Origin: Terfezia claveryi
Taxonomy: Eukaryota; Ascomycota; Pezizomycetes; Pezizales; Pezizaceae
Assembly: GCA_015179025.1 (NCBI GenBank)
Contig: WHUX01000026.1
Coordinates: forward strand, 403,241-467,240
Reading direction: 5' to 3'
DNA: 64,000 bases
Made by a program: the position numbers and the translations under genes. Position 1 is the first letter of the stretch; each line of letters starts with the position of its first letter. The notes under the pieces were generated by a model. That model saw only the letters and a program-made list of their open reading frames with translations, made no database searches and was not told the DNA's origin. Below are positions 1-12,649 of this stretch, one piece after another.

Positions 1-3000
1 AAGCTGCCTCCTAAGGAATTTGGCACGAAGGAAATAAATACAAGACAAAATAGGTAATGGACGTTCTTTCAACCCAATCAGCTGTATATAGGAGTGTGCA
101 AATCGAGTGTCACCGCAATCTCTTGATGGTGGGGGATGTCTTGGGATCTTCCCTTTGTGCAATGAGATATCCGTCCGGTTACCAAAACCATCCATCGGGG
201 AAGATATACGCAAGTTGAAACCGATATTACAAAGGGTATAGCCACCTCCTCCATTCTGCAATCCGTGGACTTCCCAGTCATGTAATATACCAAAAAAGGT
301 ATGGATTGTCTCCGTGAATACGGTGTTGTTTGCGATCATATCCTCAGGGCGCTCAAATTTAGCACATGCTCTAGCGCTATAGGTAGGCAGGATAACTTCG
401 AGAGAAATATGCTTGAGAGACGCTCTACGGTGACAATGGTGGGGATTGCGTCCAAATATGGCACGAAACTCCTCGAGATGGATACTTCGGATGCTGATGG
501 ACTTGAATGAATAACGCTCGACAACTTTCTGCCACCGCCTGCAAACCATAGCATACTGTCCAACTCGCCCTTCCAGGAGAGAAATTATTATGTCCAAAAC
601 CTCGGTAGGTAGATGTTGAATGGAGGTAGGGTATGGCATTGCCGCAGACCAGTGTTGAAGTTCATCTAACCAAGTACTGATTTGGGGGGAGGGGACGTAG
701 CGGGTGGGAGGGGACCGGGGTTTTCGTGATCAGAAGAACATATAAAGCCTAGATCAAATGTCACTGATCCAGAAAAATAAAGCTTTTCTTGTTAATGTTA
801 TTACTATCGTTACTAAGCAGAAATAGCCTAAAGGTTAGCGGAAAAAAAACATTCTGCAGAAGGATCTTGGCATGAGACTAATAAAAAAAGAGAGAAGGAT
901 GTCATGCTTGAAATTAAAATCCGGACCTTCAGGTACATACTTATGTAGTTCGAACACCATTAACCTAGCCCCCACGTACAGATCATGATGAACCAACGCA
1001 TAAGGGGTTTCACTCTCTCAAAAATGAAAAGCTACATCCAGATGCAGTCATCTCAATTGCATGCCATATCACCGCACTGCAAATCTGTAGCCGATTTCGC
1101 TGATGGCTCTGCACCACCACTATGTTGCTCGATATATTTGACGAGACCCTTTATGTATGTTGGTTCGGTTTGCAATAAGTTAGTCTGGTTGGCACGCAAT
1201 AAATACCGGTAATCGGTTACCCGTAAACGCTCGTTTTTGACCTAGCCTAAGAGCTTAAATTGTTGCGAGTGGATCAATGCAATCATTGGGTGGTCGACAT
1301 CATAGAAGAGAATACTCCGAATCCCATAAAGAAAAAAATGTTGCTCAACTCCATTCCGAAAGTTATCCCACAGCCCGACTACTTGTTTCGCTGAGTGCTA
1401 GTTCAGAATGTCTACAAGCATAGCTAGAATCCTCACACAACTAGGTATGTAACGTCCAGGTCCCAAATCAAAAACCTATTGTGGAACTGGATTGAAGGTT
1501 GCAATCGATCCAGCCGAAGAAGATAACCTTAGTCCGAATCATGACTAAAGATACATACCTTAAAATTTGACATTGCTGTATTAGTACTAGTTCACTTGGC
1601 TCGAGCGGGTAGGGATCAGCAACTGCCGTTTCCATGCCCAGCCCAGGGTGCACACTGCGTCTCGCTAATTTTGTTTGTTTCTAACCTACGGGGCCGTCTG
1701 AGGTACCGTTAAAGTAGTTGGTACTTGCCTTTTCCAGAAACTAGAAATAATTCCGGGATCTTGGCCATGTATCTAATACTGAATCTAGTGATGTGAGGAG
1801 CGCCTTTATTTCTTAGTCAGTCGGTGGTATGCAATCAATCCTCCTGATTGGGGAGAGCGCGTGTAGTGCCTCCTAAAGAATTCTGCGTGAAATCAAATAA
1901 GACAACATAGGTAATAGGCCTTCTTTTCAACCAAATTAGCTCTGTATATAAGAATGTGCAAATTAAGTATCCCCAATGTTTTAGATGATTGCGGGAGTTA
2001 TAGTCAAGGAAAAATCAGTTTCAGGGAGTGCAATTGAGCCTCTTGAGGGGAGTGGAACCCAGAAAACATACACACTATGGTACATTCGGATAGTACCAAA
2101 GCGCTATGGAATACAATTGGGGATACGTACTCACATTTAAGGAAAACATATTATGGAAGTTGCATTATACTCTCAATATAAGAATATCGTCCAGGGGGGT
2201 ATTATTATTACATCGAATACGAGGGTAAGTGAGTGTGATAGGCCTTTATCATCTGAATACTCATCCGTAATCGGCTGGATGAAGCGTCCTGAACATCCCT
2301 GTTATAGCCTATGCTGGATGACTCTGAGGCATGGGGAATGTAATGCAATCCGAGATCTCCTCAGATTCTTGAAAGTCGGTCGATAAGCATTCCTATTGCG
2401 GATAGCTTACTTACCAACTTTTATAAAAAAGGCAGCAATTCTTATTTTGTATCGGGTTTTTTTGGTGTGGCATCATACTCTTATATTCAGAATAATGTTA
2501 CACTATATTAGAAATATTTCATCTATAGATTGTGATAGTCTAACATGAACTAAAAAAAAAAAAAAAAAAAAACATGAGGCAATGTCCCATAACAATGCAT
2601 ATGCCTATACCAGATTTGCCCACAAAGCAAATCAACATGACAGGTCAGTGACAATAGTATGTAGGTACAGCATTAGAAAATTATCAGCAGAGCAAGAAAT
2701 ATTCAATTGTTGTTTATGTTTGTCTCGTGATGCTTACTAGGTCTGCATCACCCTATGCCTAAGCTTGCTGGTTAGGCTTGATCTGGGCATCACCATTGGC
2801 ACTTCAGCCGACATTCTTTTTCGCAACATAATTTGCAGACCTATATCAATGAAGTTGCACCCTCTTTAAGCCTAGTCTGGTTGGCACCGTCAAGCCTACA
2901 GTGTGTTGGGACATAGATAGCTTACATGTCTTTTATTTTGCTTGCTGGAAGGCATTGTGAACATACCATCCTGACCCATCTGGCACTGAAAGATAGTGGG

Positions 3001-3360
3001 CAAAACAGGTGGTGGGTTTGATCACTGCAGCACTGCTTTGAAGCATTGCCGGGGGTCGAGGGAGTAGGGGGCGGCGAGTGCTTTGAGTAGTTGTTGTAGG
3101 GGGGATACGACATCTCTGGGGCTTGTTGTACTTTTTGGACTCTTGTTTCGTATCTGGAACCCAATTCTCCAATGGGTTGATAAAAACATGTCAGCGAACT
3201 TTGTCTTACAAAAGGGCAGGCCCTTGAATTCTTTCGCAAATGGAGTCCCTTCAAGAAGCACCACACGGCCATGGTCCACTCCATCGGCGAGAAGTGAAGT
3301 GAGGACTCTGGCATACCCGCTATCGTGACTGGCACCTAAAATTACTAAATTTGCAATTGC
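1..3360. other. Gene-free repeat-rich stretch
   Basis: No convincing gene is seen. Bases 3-130 and about 1867-1985 are a diverged direct repeat: both begin TGCCTCCTAA and share the GTGTGCAAAT and TAGGTAAT words. This could be the two ends of a decayed element of about 1.9 kb. A reading frame near 301-510 contains a CDHILRAL string resembling the zinc-binding SWIM motif of MULE-type transposases, but the rest does not support that. A poly-A run lies at 2552-2571. Two copies of the dispersed word TAGTCTGGTTGGCAC sit at 1181-1195 and 2873-2887. Confidence 0.45.
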
Positions 3361-3369
3361 AGTTGGAGA

Positions 3370-4140
3370 TATGGAAGTACGAGCCGGCTCGACATTTCAC
3401 AGTATACTAAGGCTCGAGGCGGCTCGAGCTTCAAGAAAGGCAGGCTCGAGCTTTTTCACACACGTGCGTGTGAGGTAAGAAAATGATACATGAACTAAAT
3501 ACAAAGGGCAAGTTGACCAACAGTCTGTTCCTAATCATGTTCATCAAAACATTCCGCAGGAAACCCCGAAATATCACCATCTACACTAAGCTCTTGAAAC
3601 CGGTCCAGCAGCTCCCGCTCTGCTGTCAATTACTCCTACGTAACCTCTGAAAACCCTAACCAATTTTTACTACACATCAGTGCATTCATCATGTTCTCAC
3701 TTAGTGAGCTTCGACGCTTGGTGAGAATCTGAAGCCTGTTTGACGGGCAATTGAAAACATTCGCTCTGCGGGAACTGATAAGTAGCTTGCGTGAATGAAT
3801 ATAGTTATTAAAGCGCCGTGATGCCTGCCTGGGAGTAGGTATATTTGAATCTTGTAATTCTTCATATCGACCTGCAAGCGAAGTAATAAAATCTTGTGCT
3901 GTGGGTGTAGGGCGTGACATTGCGGAAGTTGCATGTGCTGCGGGTTGAAGAAGAAGTAAAGAAAAATATATTGAATTGGATGGGGGGAAGGCGCTATATT
4001 CAATGATCTTACCCTTGCTCCCACACCTGGATATCCACGGGTTTTGGCGGCCCGAAGAAACAACGGGCTCGAGCCGGCTCGGGCTCGTAGCTCAAGCTTT
4101 TGGCTCGAGTCGGCTCGGCTCGTGCCCAGGCGTATATGGA
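3370..4140 (-). mobile_element. hAT transposon remnant (C-terminal transposase piece)
   Basis: On the minus strand, 3920-3640 encodes a piece ending RRSSLSENMMNALMCSKNW. It resembles the hAT dimerisation domain, whose usual pattern is R-x-S-L-S-x-x-x-x-x-A-L-x-C-L-K-x-W. A neighbouring frame just upstream carries PAERMFSIA, the element that normally precedes it, so the domain is split by a frameshift. The fragment is bracketed by clusters of GGCTCGAGC-type words at 3377-3452 and 4066-4125, which look like subterminal repeats. The rest of the transposase is missing, so this is a dead internal-deletion derivative. Element ends and target duplication were not resolved. Confidence 0.55.
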
Positions 4141-5392
4141 AGTGCATTTCACCTCCTACCGACGTCAATGTAATCAACCATGGGTTTTGGCAGCTGAGTG
4201 AATCCAATTGGCAAAGTCTTTGAAGTCGATTTGCAAACCACGTGATCGCATAGTGTCAGGTTAGCGAAGGCTTGGATGACTACGTCGAAGTCCGTCAGCT
4301 CAAGCGAGTGAACTAGGTGGCGTTTGTGGTATAGAAGATCAATAACAGCCTTTGACCCTAATGGCCTAATGGCTTGCTGGTCAGGTAGGATTCGGTAAAT
4401 TGCCATCCAGAGATGCTACGTTAGAACTAGTTGGCACGATATATGTGGGGAAAGAGGATAACTTCAAAAAAATTGCAAGGAGTACAAACAATCATCCCAT
4501 CGCCAAGTAATAAAATAACAGGAATTTTTGGTCTACTTGCAACATAGGGCTCGATCAGCATATACTTCATACTTAAGATGTGCCAGCGTGGAAGACATTA
4601 CAGCGTTCTGCATTATACGTATCAAAGCTGCTGCGTATATACATACCCCCGGCATACCCCCGGCTCTGTCTGCGTTGAAGCTTCTAGGTCCTCTGGGATT
4701 TCTCCTTTGTGCTCAGTGCATCCTCCACTTCCATTTTCAACTTGTTGATTGTTTGCCGCTACTGCTTATTCTCATTTATCAAGTCCTACTTGATTACTAT
4801 ATCGCAGCGTCCAATTAGAGCACCTAGACAAATTCGTATTTGTGAAAGACAACTGGCGCAGATATCGGCAATTTGGATGGTGTTGTGATGCTCTGCTTAC
4901 GTAAGTGGGGGACCCTGTTCTATATAGCTTCGTAACACAGGTTAATATTTTTTGTAGCATTCGTGAGATCTTGGGCACGTGACAACGCCAAGTAGGTAAC
5001 TTGCCGATCGTGCATAAATGATATTTCTATTGTTTCAACCCATTGCGTACAAAATCATACAGAATATGCAGCGCTAGCTTTTCCTCCACCATTGCAAGTT
5101 CTTAGTAAGAGCCAACCAGTGTTCATGCCCAGCTAATCCTAAAGTAGCAGCCCAAGCAAAAATATATGGGAGGGTAGCAAATACTTTCGTCAGGGTACTA
5201 TACCTACGTAGTCCAAACCTTACTATTATTTAGACTTACTTTGACTTTATGGAAAATTACAAACTGTAACAAAGGAAATACATAACTTAGTGGGACAGTT
5301 GTAATTTGAACTACCGTAGAGCCTTTCTCTAAAGACATACAGTAATACAAAGAAACTGTTGGAGCATTATCACATGAGACCTGGGACTTGGC
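4141..5392. other. No recognisable gene
   Basis: Only short, unrelated open frames on both strands, none with a recognisable motif. AT-rich intergenic sequence. Confidence 0.4.
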
Positions 5393-5800
5393 AGACAGGG
5401 GGTACAATCTCGGATTTAAGCGAAGTTGTAAGGAAAGCAAGTCAGTTCATCGATCTCAGAGAAATGTTCCCGATACTATAGTGAATAGCCGTGATCTCAC
5501 AGGTTATGAGCCCGGTGCGCATGGAGCACAAGTTCAATTCCCTGAGAGAGCGCTGGGACAAAAGGAAGGGTATTATGGATATTTACAGTAATATGAACCC
5601 CAGCTGCAGTTTGTTGTGAAAGTTTATTAGCCCTGAGCTGTTTACTAGGAGCAGTAATTGTTGATTTGATCCCTGTGTGCGGAGACAGGGGGTACAATCT
5701 CGGACTTAAGGGTGAAACGAAGCTGTAAGGAAAGCAAGTCAGTTCATCTATCTCAGAGAAATGTTCCCGATACCATAGTGAATAGCCGTGATCCCACAGA
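5393..5800 (+). repeat. Direct repeat pair (about 113 bp units)
   Basis: Bases 5393-5505 and 5683-5800 are close copies, both starting with ACAGGGGGTACAATCTCGGA and ending near GTGATCnCACAG. The spacer (about 5520-5560) contains a GTTCAATTCC B-box-like word, so a tRNA-derived SINE is possible. No coding capacity is seen. Confidence 0.6.
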
Positions 5801-5827
5801 AACTACTCGGCCAAGGGGGCACTCTAT

Positions 5828-6116
5828 TGTATTAAGCTAAACAAGCTAGCTTGACATGGTATAAAGACTACTAAGATAGACCTAGCTAAGTTATCAAAAG
5901 GGTAGGTAATGTATAACTAACTTGTTAGATAGTACAACGGTCAGCTACTTATTTACTAAGGCTTACTCTTTATACTTATATACTAAGTACTTAATCTCTC
6001 TTATAACCTGACTGTGAGAAATACCACCGGGGATACTTTTGGGGTAGCGCGACAAAGTCTGGAAGTCGCGCTTCACATTTAATAAACTAGCATATATCTA
6101 CAATACAATCCCAACA
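5828..6116 (-). mobile_element. Candidate solo LTR
   Basis: A 289-bp block reads TGTTGGGATTG at its minus-strand 5' end and finishes in ATACA, the TG...CA layout of a Copia-type LTR, with AT-rich promoter-like sequence inside. The flanks (CTCTAT and TTTCAC) do not form a convincing target duplication and no second LTR or internal gene is seen. An ancient solo LTR or coincidence are both possible. Confidence 0.3.
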
Positions 6117-6367
6117 TTTCACCTTACTTGGTCGTGTTTTAGGCTCGAAATTGGCATCAATAACTGAGTCCGCATCAATCCCCTTGAGGTCAGAGTTGAT
6201 TTAGTAGGTGTCAAAATATATATACTCAAGGTTGTGGCGGACTGGAGACTCAAAGGGCCAAAAGTCAAAATTCGACGCTACATCGGAGCCAACTAGACGA
6301 CAAGGTACATGTAATGGTTATACACTAGTATGTGTTGCTACGCATAGTACGGTCCTATGCTGATTGG

Positions 6368-6475
6368 CACAATCCCCCTCTAATGCATATTCAGTACTCA
6401 TATACGGTCCCGTTACGATGAACCAGGATGGATTCAAGGGGGCCAAGTTAATCTGGCCAGCTCAGGCAATTAAGT
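6368..6475 (-). repeat. Diverged SINE/LINE tail-like copy
   Basis: Shares word order with the tail copies at 24243-24365 and 26810-26930: a GTACTCATAT-type word, CCCGTTA, GGATGGATTCAAG, then AAGTTAATCTGGCCAGC. It lacks the poly-T run and hairpin seen in the better copies, so it is old or partial. Confidence 0.4.
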
Positions 6476-7063
6476 CTCTCGCAATGCAGAATAGGTCAAT
6501 AACGTAACTGGTGGTTTTAGGAAATGTACTGCAACCCGTCTTAAGAAATGAACGCAAACTCGAAAACGGGCAAAATGCATAATGACTCGATGTAACCTCT
6601 TAGGAAATCTCCGTGAAAAATAACTCAAAGAATACCTCAATGGCGTCGTAGAACTCGCCATCTTCCTCTTCCTGACTAGTCTGGAGGTCTAGCTCCTCCC
6701 ATTCACCTTATGGGTAATGCCTAGTCACCTCGTTAACTGCATTACCAATGGTAGTATCGACCCTCCCGGCCCCGACCATATGCAAATATAGAGGTTCGAT
6801 TGTACTGAGGTTAAAAGAATAAAAGGAATTGTACAACGAGATAGGTAGAACTTCCACAAGGTCTTCGGCAACGAAAAAAAAGACGCATAACACAAGATGT
6901 AGAAAAAGCTATGTGCACAACCCCAACCACAGCACTTCCATTCCAAATCGTGCACCCTGGAACGATTATCTGCCTGCATGCCTGTCCCTACGTAGTTTCC
7001 TCGTAACAACTAATTCATGTTAGCATACGCAATAAAAGGTAGCGTGGTATGGTTAGGTACATT

Positions 7064-10000
7064 TTAAGCTCCAAAGTGGATGAATGGTGCCCAATACATC
7101 GGTTGTGCAGGCTTCTCTTTCATCAATCCCATAATCGCAGTATGGTAAGATGCTGCCACATCATCCGTCTGGCTGAGTGCAAAATAGAAATTCACTGCCA
7201 TTTTCTTACAAGCCTCATCTTGTGATGGCCATAATGTCCCAATGACATTAACGAACCCAGCAACATGAAAGGAGCTCACAATGTGAGTTACTTCATCAAC
7301 AAGTCTGGACCCAGTACTCTGAGCGGTACTGCAAGCGGATAGATAGGCTAGCCTCGCTAACGGCAACTTCAGTGCTGCAATATCTTTGACGCGAAGCTCA
7401 TCAACCTGTTCCGTGAGTTCCTTTGCACTGAGTGACAGCACCTTCTCCTTAGGAGCAGTGCGAATGAGCTGCGCTGATTCCTTACGCTTCTTCAGAAGCA
7501 AAAGATGGCTGTCCGCAGGATTGATTTTAGAGACCCCGTGGCAAGCAAAGTGGGCAATCCCATACTGTGGAAGTACCTGAAGGACACGTTCAGCTGTTGG
7601 CCTTTCAAGTATTTGCACTTGACTGAATTCTCGAAGGCTGTGTTTGATTCCGTCTGCCTCTTCTATAACACCTCTGAGAGAGCTTTGTTCGGGTGTTGTT
7701 GGCATGGTTACTATTAACATTGATGTATGCTGCCGACATTGCAATTGTCGAGACCGCGAATATTGAAGAGCTCTAATATTAATGTTGTTAGCCTCACATG
7801 GTAACGCAGAGGATAGGGCTAGCTACCTGATAGTAGATGTGTATGATGGACGGCAATACTGAAGGGTTGTGCAATGAACACGACCCTGTTTAAACATTGC
7901 AGCTGCATGAATCGGTGCCTTTGCCATTAGGCCTACTCCAATCCACCAAATGCGAGGCAACTGATGAGGTTTAGTGTTTGCGAGAAAACCTAACTGCTTT
8001 ATTACCGGTTTTACAGCAGCCTGCCACAGCCACGCCAGCAATGCTCTCTGAACTTCATTGTCAAGGGTAGTTGACGTTGCGCCACAATGCTTTTCTAGTG
8101 AAGCATAGCAGAGCTCTGGCAAACGAATGCTTGTCAATGCGGTTGGCGTGATAAGAATGGCATCGCTCCGGAGCTTTGTCACATTCAGTACTACAATTGG
8201 CCCCTCTTTTGCTGCTGACATTAGATCCTCCTCGGAGTCCGCGAGCAGGAAATTCTCAAATCCTGGCTTCTCACGAATTTGAAGGAGAACATTATCCAGA
8301 TCTTCTGCTACCTGATTTCTTCTATGAATTGCAGATTGCTGGGCACGTAGGCGTTGCTCCATAGATAGTTCTGACGAATCTAGAGAAGGCAATGGTGAGT
8401 CCAGTTCCTGACGTAATGAATCAAAGTGTTCAGCCAACACTGGATGGTGCCCCAGAAGGTCTGAGATATCACAACGGTAGTCCAGAAGCTGGCCATTTGT
8501 AATACTGCGACCTAGCTCCAGCAACCGTAATGCCTCTAAAGGGGATTCTCCCGTCTCTAGGTATATAGAAGTAGCAAGGGATGCGAGACCCGTGATCTGG
8601 GCTAGTATATGTTGTTGATCTTCACGTTGCAGGGCTCTTGAAGAAACTAGGGGTATAAGATGAATAGCATTGCGTAGGAGCAAGCAAGCCTTGGTCAAAT
8701 CCTTTACCAAAGGTTTGAATGCGAGAAGTTTTGCCGCACTATTAGCGGCCGCTATGCGAATCAATATCTGGGCAGAGGTAATGTCCCAGGATGTAAGATA
8801 TGTGGTAACAGCACCGTGTAAGTCCTGTTGATTTCCTGTTCGATCATATCGGGTACTCAAATAGGCCCCAAGGTTGTTTAACATTGCTGCTCGGCCTGGG
8901 TGATCCTCTGGTGTTGCCTCCACTGCTCCTTCCCCTCTGGCAATGGCCGCCTCCAAGTCCTGCAGATTTCCGGTCCACTCATATCGCCTACTCAAATGGG
9001 CCCCAAGATTATTTAACCACCCTGCTCGGTCTGGGTGATCCTCTGGTATTGCCTCCACTGCTCCTTCCCCTCTGGCAATGGCCGCCTCCAAGTCCTGCAG
9101 ATTTCCGGTCCGCTCATATCGCCTCCTCAAATGGTACCCAAGATTGTTTAACCGCCCTGCTCGGTCTGGGTGATCCTCTGGTGTTGCCTCTACGGCTCCT
9201 TCCGCCCTAGCAATGGCCGCCTCCAAGTCCAGCAGGTTGCCAGTCCGCTCATATCGCCTACTCAAATAGGCTCCAAGATTGCTCAACTGCCCTGCTCGGT
9301 CTGGGTGATCCTCTGGTATTGCCTCCACTGCTCCTTCCCCTCTAGCAATGGCCGCCTCCAAGTCCTGCAGATTTCCGGTCCGCTTATATCGGCTACTCAA
9401 ACGGGCTCCAAGGTTGTTTAACAATACTGCTCGGTCTAGGTGATCCTCTGGTGTTGCCTCCACTGCTCCTTCCGCCCTAGCAATAGCCGCGTCCAAGTCC
9501 TGTGGACTCCCGGTCCGCTCATATCGGCTACTCAAATGGTTCCCAAGATTGCTCAATCGCCCTGCTCGGTCTGGGTGATCTTCTGGTGTTGCCTCCACTG
9601 CTCCTTCCGCTCTGGCAATGGCCGCCTCCAAGTCCAGCAGGTTTCCGGTCCGCTTATATCGACAACTCAAATAGGCTCCAAGGTTGTTTAACAATACTGC
9701 TTGGACTGGGTGATCCTCTGGTGTTGCCTCCAAAGCTCCTTCCGCCCTAGCAATGGCCGCATCCAAGTCCAGCAGATTTCCGGTCCGCTCATATCGCCTA
9801 CACAAATGGTGCCCAAGATTGTTTAATATTGCTGCTCGGTCTGGGTGATCCTCTGGCATTGCCTCCGCTGCTCCTTCCGCCCTAGCAATGGCTGCCTCCA
9901 AGTCCTGCAGATTTCCGGTCCGCTCATATCGGCTACTCAAACGGTTCCCAAGATTGCTCAACCACCGTGCTTGGTCTGGGTGCTCCTTTGGTGTTACCTC

Positions 10001-12610
10001 CAAAGCTCCTTCTGCTCTAGCAATGGCCACATCCAAGTCCTGCAGATTTCCGGTCCGCTCATATCGGCTACTCAAATGGTTCCCAAGATTGCTCAATCGC
10101 CCTGCTTGGTCTGGGTGATCCTCTGGTGTTGCCTCCACTGCTCCTTCCGCCCTAGCAATAGCCGCGTCCAAGTCCTGTGGACTCCCGGTCCGCTCATATC
10201 GGCTACTCAAATGGTTCCCAAGATTGCTCAATCGCCCTGCTCGGTCTGGGTGATCTTCTGGTGTTGCCTCCACTGCTCCTTCCGCCCCAGCAATGGCCGC
10301 ATCCAAGTCCTGCAGATTTCCGATCCGCTCATATCGGCTACTCAAACTGTTCCCAAGGTTGTCTAATATTGCTGCTCGGTCTGGGTGATCCTCTGGTATT
10401 GCCTCCACTGCTCCTTTCACTCTGGCAATGGCTGCATCCAAGTCCTGCAGATTTCCGGTCCGCTTATATCGGCTACTCAAACAGGCTCCAAGGTTGTTTA
10501 ACAATACTGCTCGGTTTTGGTGATCCTCTGGTGTTGCCTCCACTGCTCCTTCCGCCCTAGCAATAGCCGCGTCCAAGTCCTGTGGACTCCCGGTCCGCTC
10601 ATATCGGCTACTCAAATGGTTCCCAAGATTGCTCAATCGCCCTGCTCGGTCTGGGTGATCTTCTGGTGTTGCCTCCACTGCTCCTTCCGCTCTGGCAATG
10701 GCCGCCTCCAAGTCCAGCAGGTTTCCGGTCCGCTCATATCGGCTACTCAAATGGTTCCCAAGATTGCTCAATCGCCCTGCTCGGTCTGGGTGATCTTCTG
10801 GTGTTGCCTCCACTGCTCCTTCCGCTCTGGCAATGGCCGCCTCCAAGTCCAGCAGGTTTCCGGTCCGCTTATATCGACTACTCAAATGGGCTCCAAGGTT
10901 GTTTAACAATACTGCTTGGACTGGGTGATCCTCTGGTGTTGCCTCCAAAGCTCCTTCCGCCCTAGCAATGGCCGCATCCAAGTCCTGCAGATTTCCGATC
11001 CGCTCATATCGGCTACTCAAACTGTTCCCAAGGTTGTCTAATATTGCTGCTCGGTCTGGGTGATCCTCTGGTATTGCCTCCACTGCTCCTTTCACTCTGG
11101 CAATGGCTGCATCCAAGTCCTGCAGATTTCCGGTCCGCTTATATCGGCTACTCAAACGGGCTCCAAGGTTGTTTAACAATACTGCTCGGTCTAGGTGATC
11201 CTCTGGTGTTGCCTCCACTGCTCCTTCCGCCCTAGCAATGGCCGCGTCCAAGTCCTGTGGACTCCCGGTCCGCTCATATCGGCTACTCAAATGGTTTCCA
11301 AGATTGCTCAATCGCCCTGCTCGGTCTGGGTGATCTTCTGGTGTTGCCTCCACTGCTCCTTCCGCTCTGGCAATGGCCGCCTCCAAGTCCAGCAGGTTTC
11401 CGGTCCGCTCATATCGGCTACTCAAATGGTTCCCAAGATTGCTCAATCGCCCTGCTCGGTCTGGGTGATCCTCTGGTGTTGCCTCCACTGCTCCTTCCGC
11501 TCTGGCAATGGCCGCCTCCAAGTCCAGCAGGTTTCCGGTCCGCTTATATCGACTACTCAAATGGGCTCCAAGGTTGTTTAACAATACTGCTTGGACTGGG
11601 TGATCCTCTGGTGTTGCCTCCACTGCTCCTTCCGCCCTAGCAATGGCCGCATCCAAGTCCAGCAGATTTCCGGTCCGCTCATATCGCCTACACAAATGGT
11701 GCCCAAGATTGTTTAATATTGCTGCTCGGTCTGGGTGATCCTCTGGCATTGCCTCCACTGCTCCTTCCGCCCTAGCAATGGCCGCCTCCAAGTCCTGCAG
11801 ATTTCCGGTCCGCTCATATCGGCTACTCAAACGGTTCCCAAGATTGCTCAACCACCGTGCTTGGTCTGGGTGCTCCTTTGGTGTTGCCTCCAAAGCTCCT
11901 TCTGCTCTAGCAATGGCCACATCCAAGTCCTGCAGATTTCCGGTCCGCTCATATCGGCTACTCAAATGGTTCCCAAGATTGCTCAATCGCCCTGCTCGGT
12001 CTGGGTGCTCCTCTGGTGTTGCCTCCACTGCTCCTTCCGCCCCAGCAATGGCCGCATCCAAGTCCTGCAGATTTCCGGTCCGCTCATATCGGCTACTCAA
12101 ATGGCCCCCAAGGTTGTTTAACATTGCTGCTCGGTCTGGGTGATCCTCTGGTATTGCCTCCATTGCTCCTTCCACCCTAGCAATGGCCGCATCCAAGTCC
12201 TGCAGATTTCCGGTCCGCTTATATCGACTACTCAAACGATTCCCAAAATTGTTTAACATTGCTGCTCGGTCTGGGTGATCCTCGGGTATTGCCTCCACTG
12301 CTCCTCCCGCCCTAGCAATGGCCGCATCCAAGTCCTGCAGATTTCCGGTCCGCTCATATCGCCTACTCAAATGGTCCCCAAGGTTGTTTAACAGTGCTGC
12401 TCGGTCTGTGTGACCATTCTGTGACGCCTCCACTGCTGCCTCTGACATTGCAATGGCTGCATCCAAATGCTTCAAACTACTGGTATGTTCATACAACACA
12501 CGTAAGCTAGATCCAAGACTACCCAGCCTTATTGCTCGGTCAGGGTGGTCCTCTGCTGTGGCTTCCACCCCTGCCACCAATCGGGCTATGACAGCCCCCG
12601 GGCCAAGCAT
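7064..12610 (-). CDS. TPR-CHAT caspase-like protease, 1,830 aa
   Basis: Two exons, 12610-7827 and 7772-7064, joined across a 54-bp GT-AG intron (7826-7773) that contains GCTAAC near its 3' end. The splice restores an arginine codon and gives one open frame of 1,830 codons. Residues about 21-1280 are 28 TPR-like repeats of 45 aa. After a linker, the C-terminal third is a CHAT domain (caspase/separase clan), with HFACHG (His about 1673) and LSACST (Cys about 1742) as the expected catalytic pair. Family knowledge makes it a cysteine peptidase whose TPR array senses a partner; substrate unknown. The start is uncertain: 12610 is the first ATG, but the frame is open upstream to about 12680 with no other ATG, so a 5' exon may be missing. 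No signal peptide or membrane segment is seen. Confidence 0.88.
8771..12550 (-). repeat. 135-bp tandem coding repeat, 28 units
   Basis: Exact 135-bp periodicity encodes 45-aa TPR-like units with consensus anchors DHPDRA, NNLG, LSSRYERTGNL, DLDAAIA and EGAVEATPE. Units run without any frame break. The first (12550) and last (start 8905) are the most diverged and the middle ones nearly identical. Units 8-12 (11605-10931) and 13-17 (10930-10256) match almost unit for unit. Units 5-8 (12010-11471) and 19-22 (10120-9581) also correspond. This is the mark of recent block duplication by unequal exchange. Because of the periodicity, the opposite strand also carries long but meaningless open frames. 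Confidence 0.93.
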
Positions 12611-12649
12611 TGTATTCTTCCCAAAATAAGCCTCAATCCCAAATATCAC

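Noticed and set aside
301..510. MULE transposase fragment based on a CDHILRAL string
   Set aside because: Only eight residues match and the surrounding sequence has no transposase character.
8884..12143. Several long plus-strand frames rich in Leu/Pro or Cys/Ser repeats
   Set aside because: They are antisense shadows of the in-frame 135-bp TPR repeat; codon pattern and the domain evidence are all on the minus strand.
8771..12550. CRISPR-like array
   Set aside because: The 135-bp units have no repeat-spacer structure, are fully coding, and the genome is eukaryotic.
12611..12649. Start of the TPR-CHAT protein at 12649
   Set aside because: That codon is GTG; the first ATG is 12610. A missing 5' exon is a better explanation for the open frame upstream.
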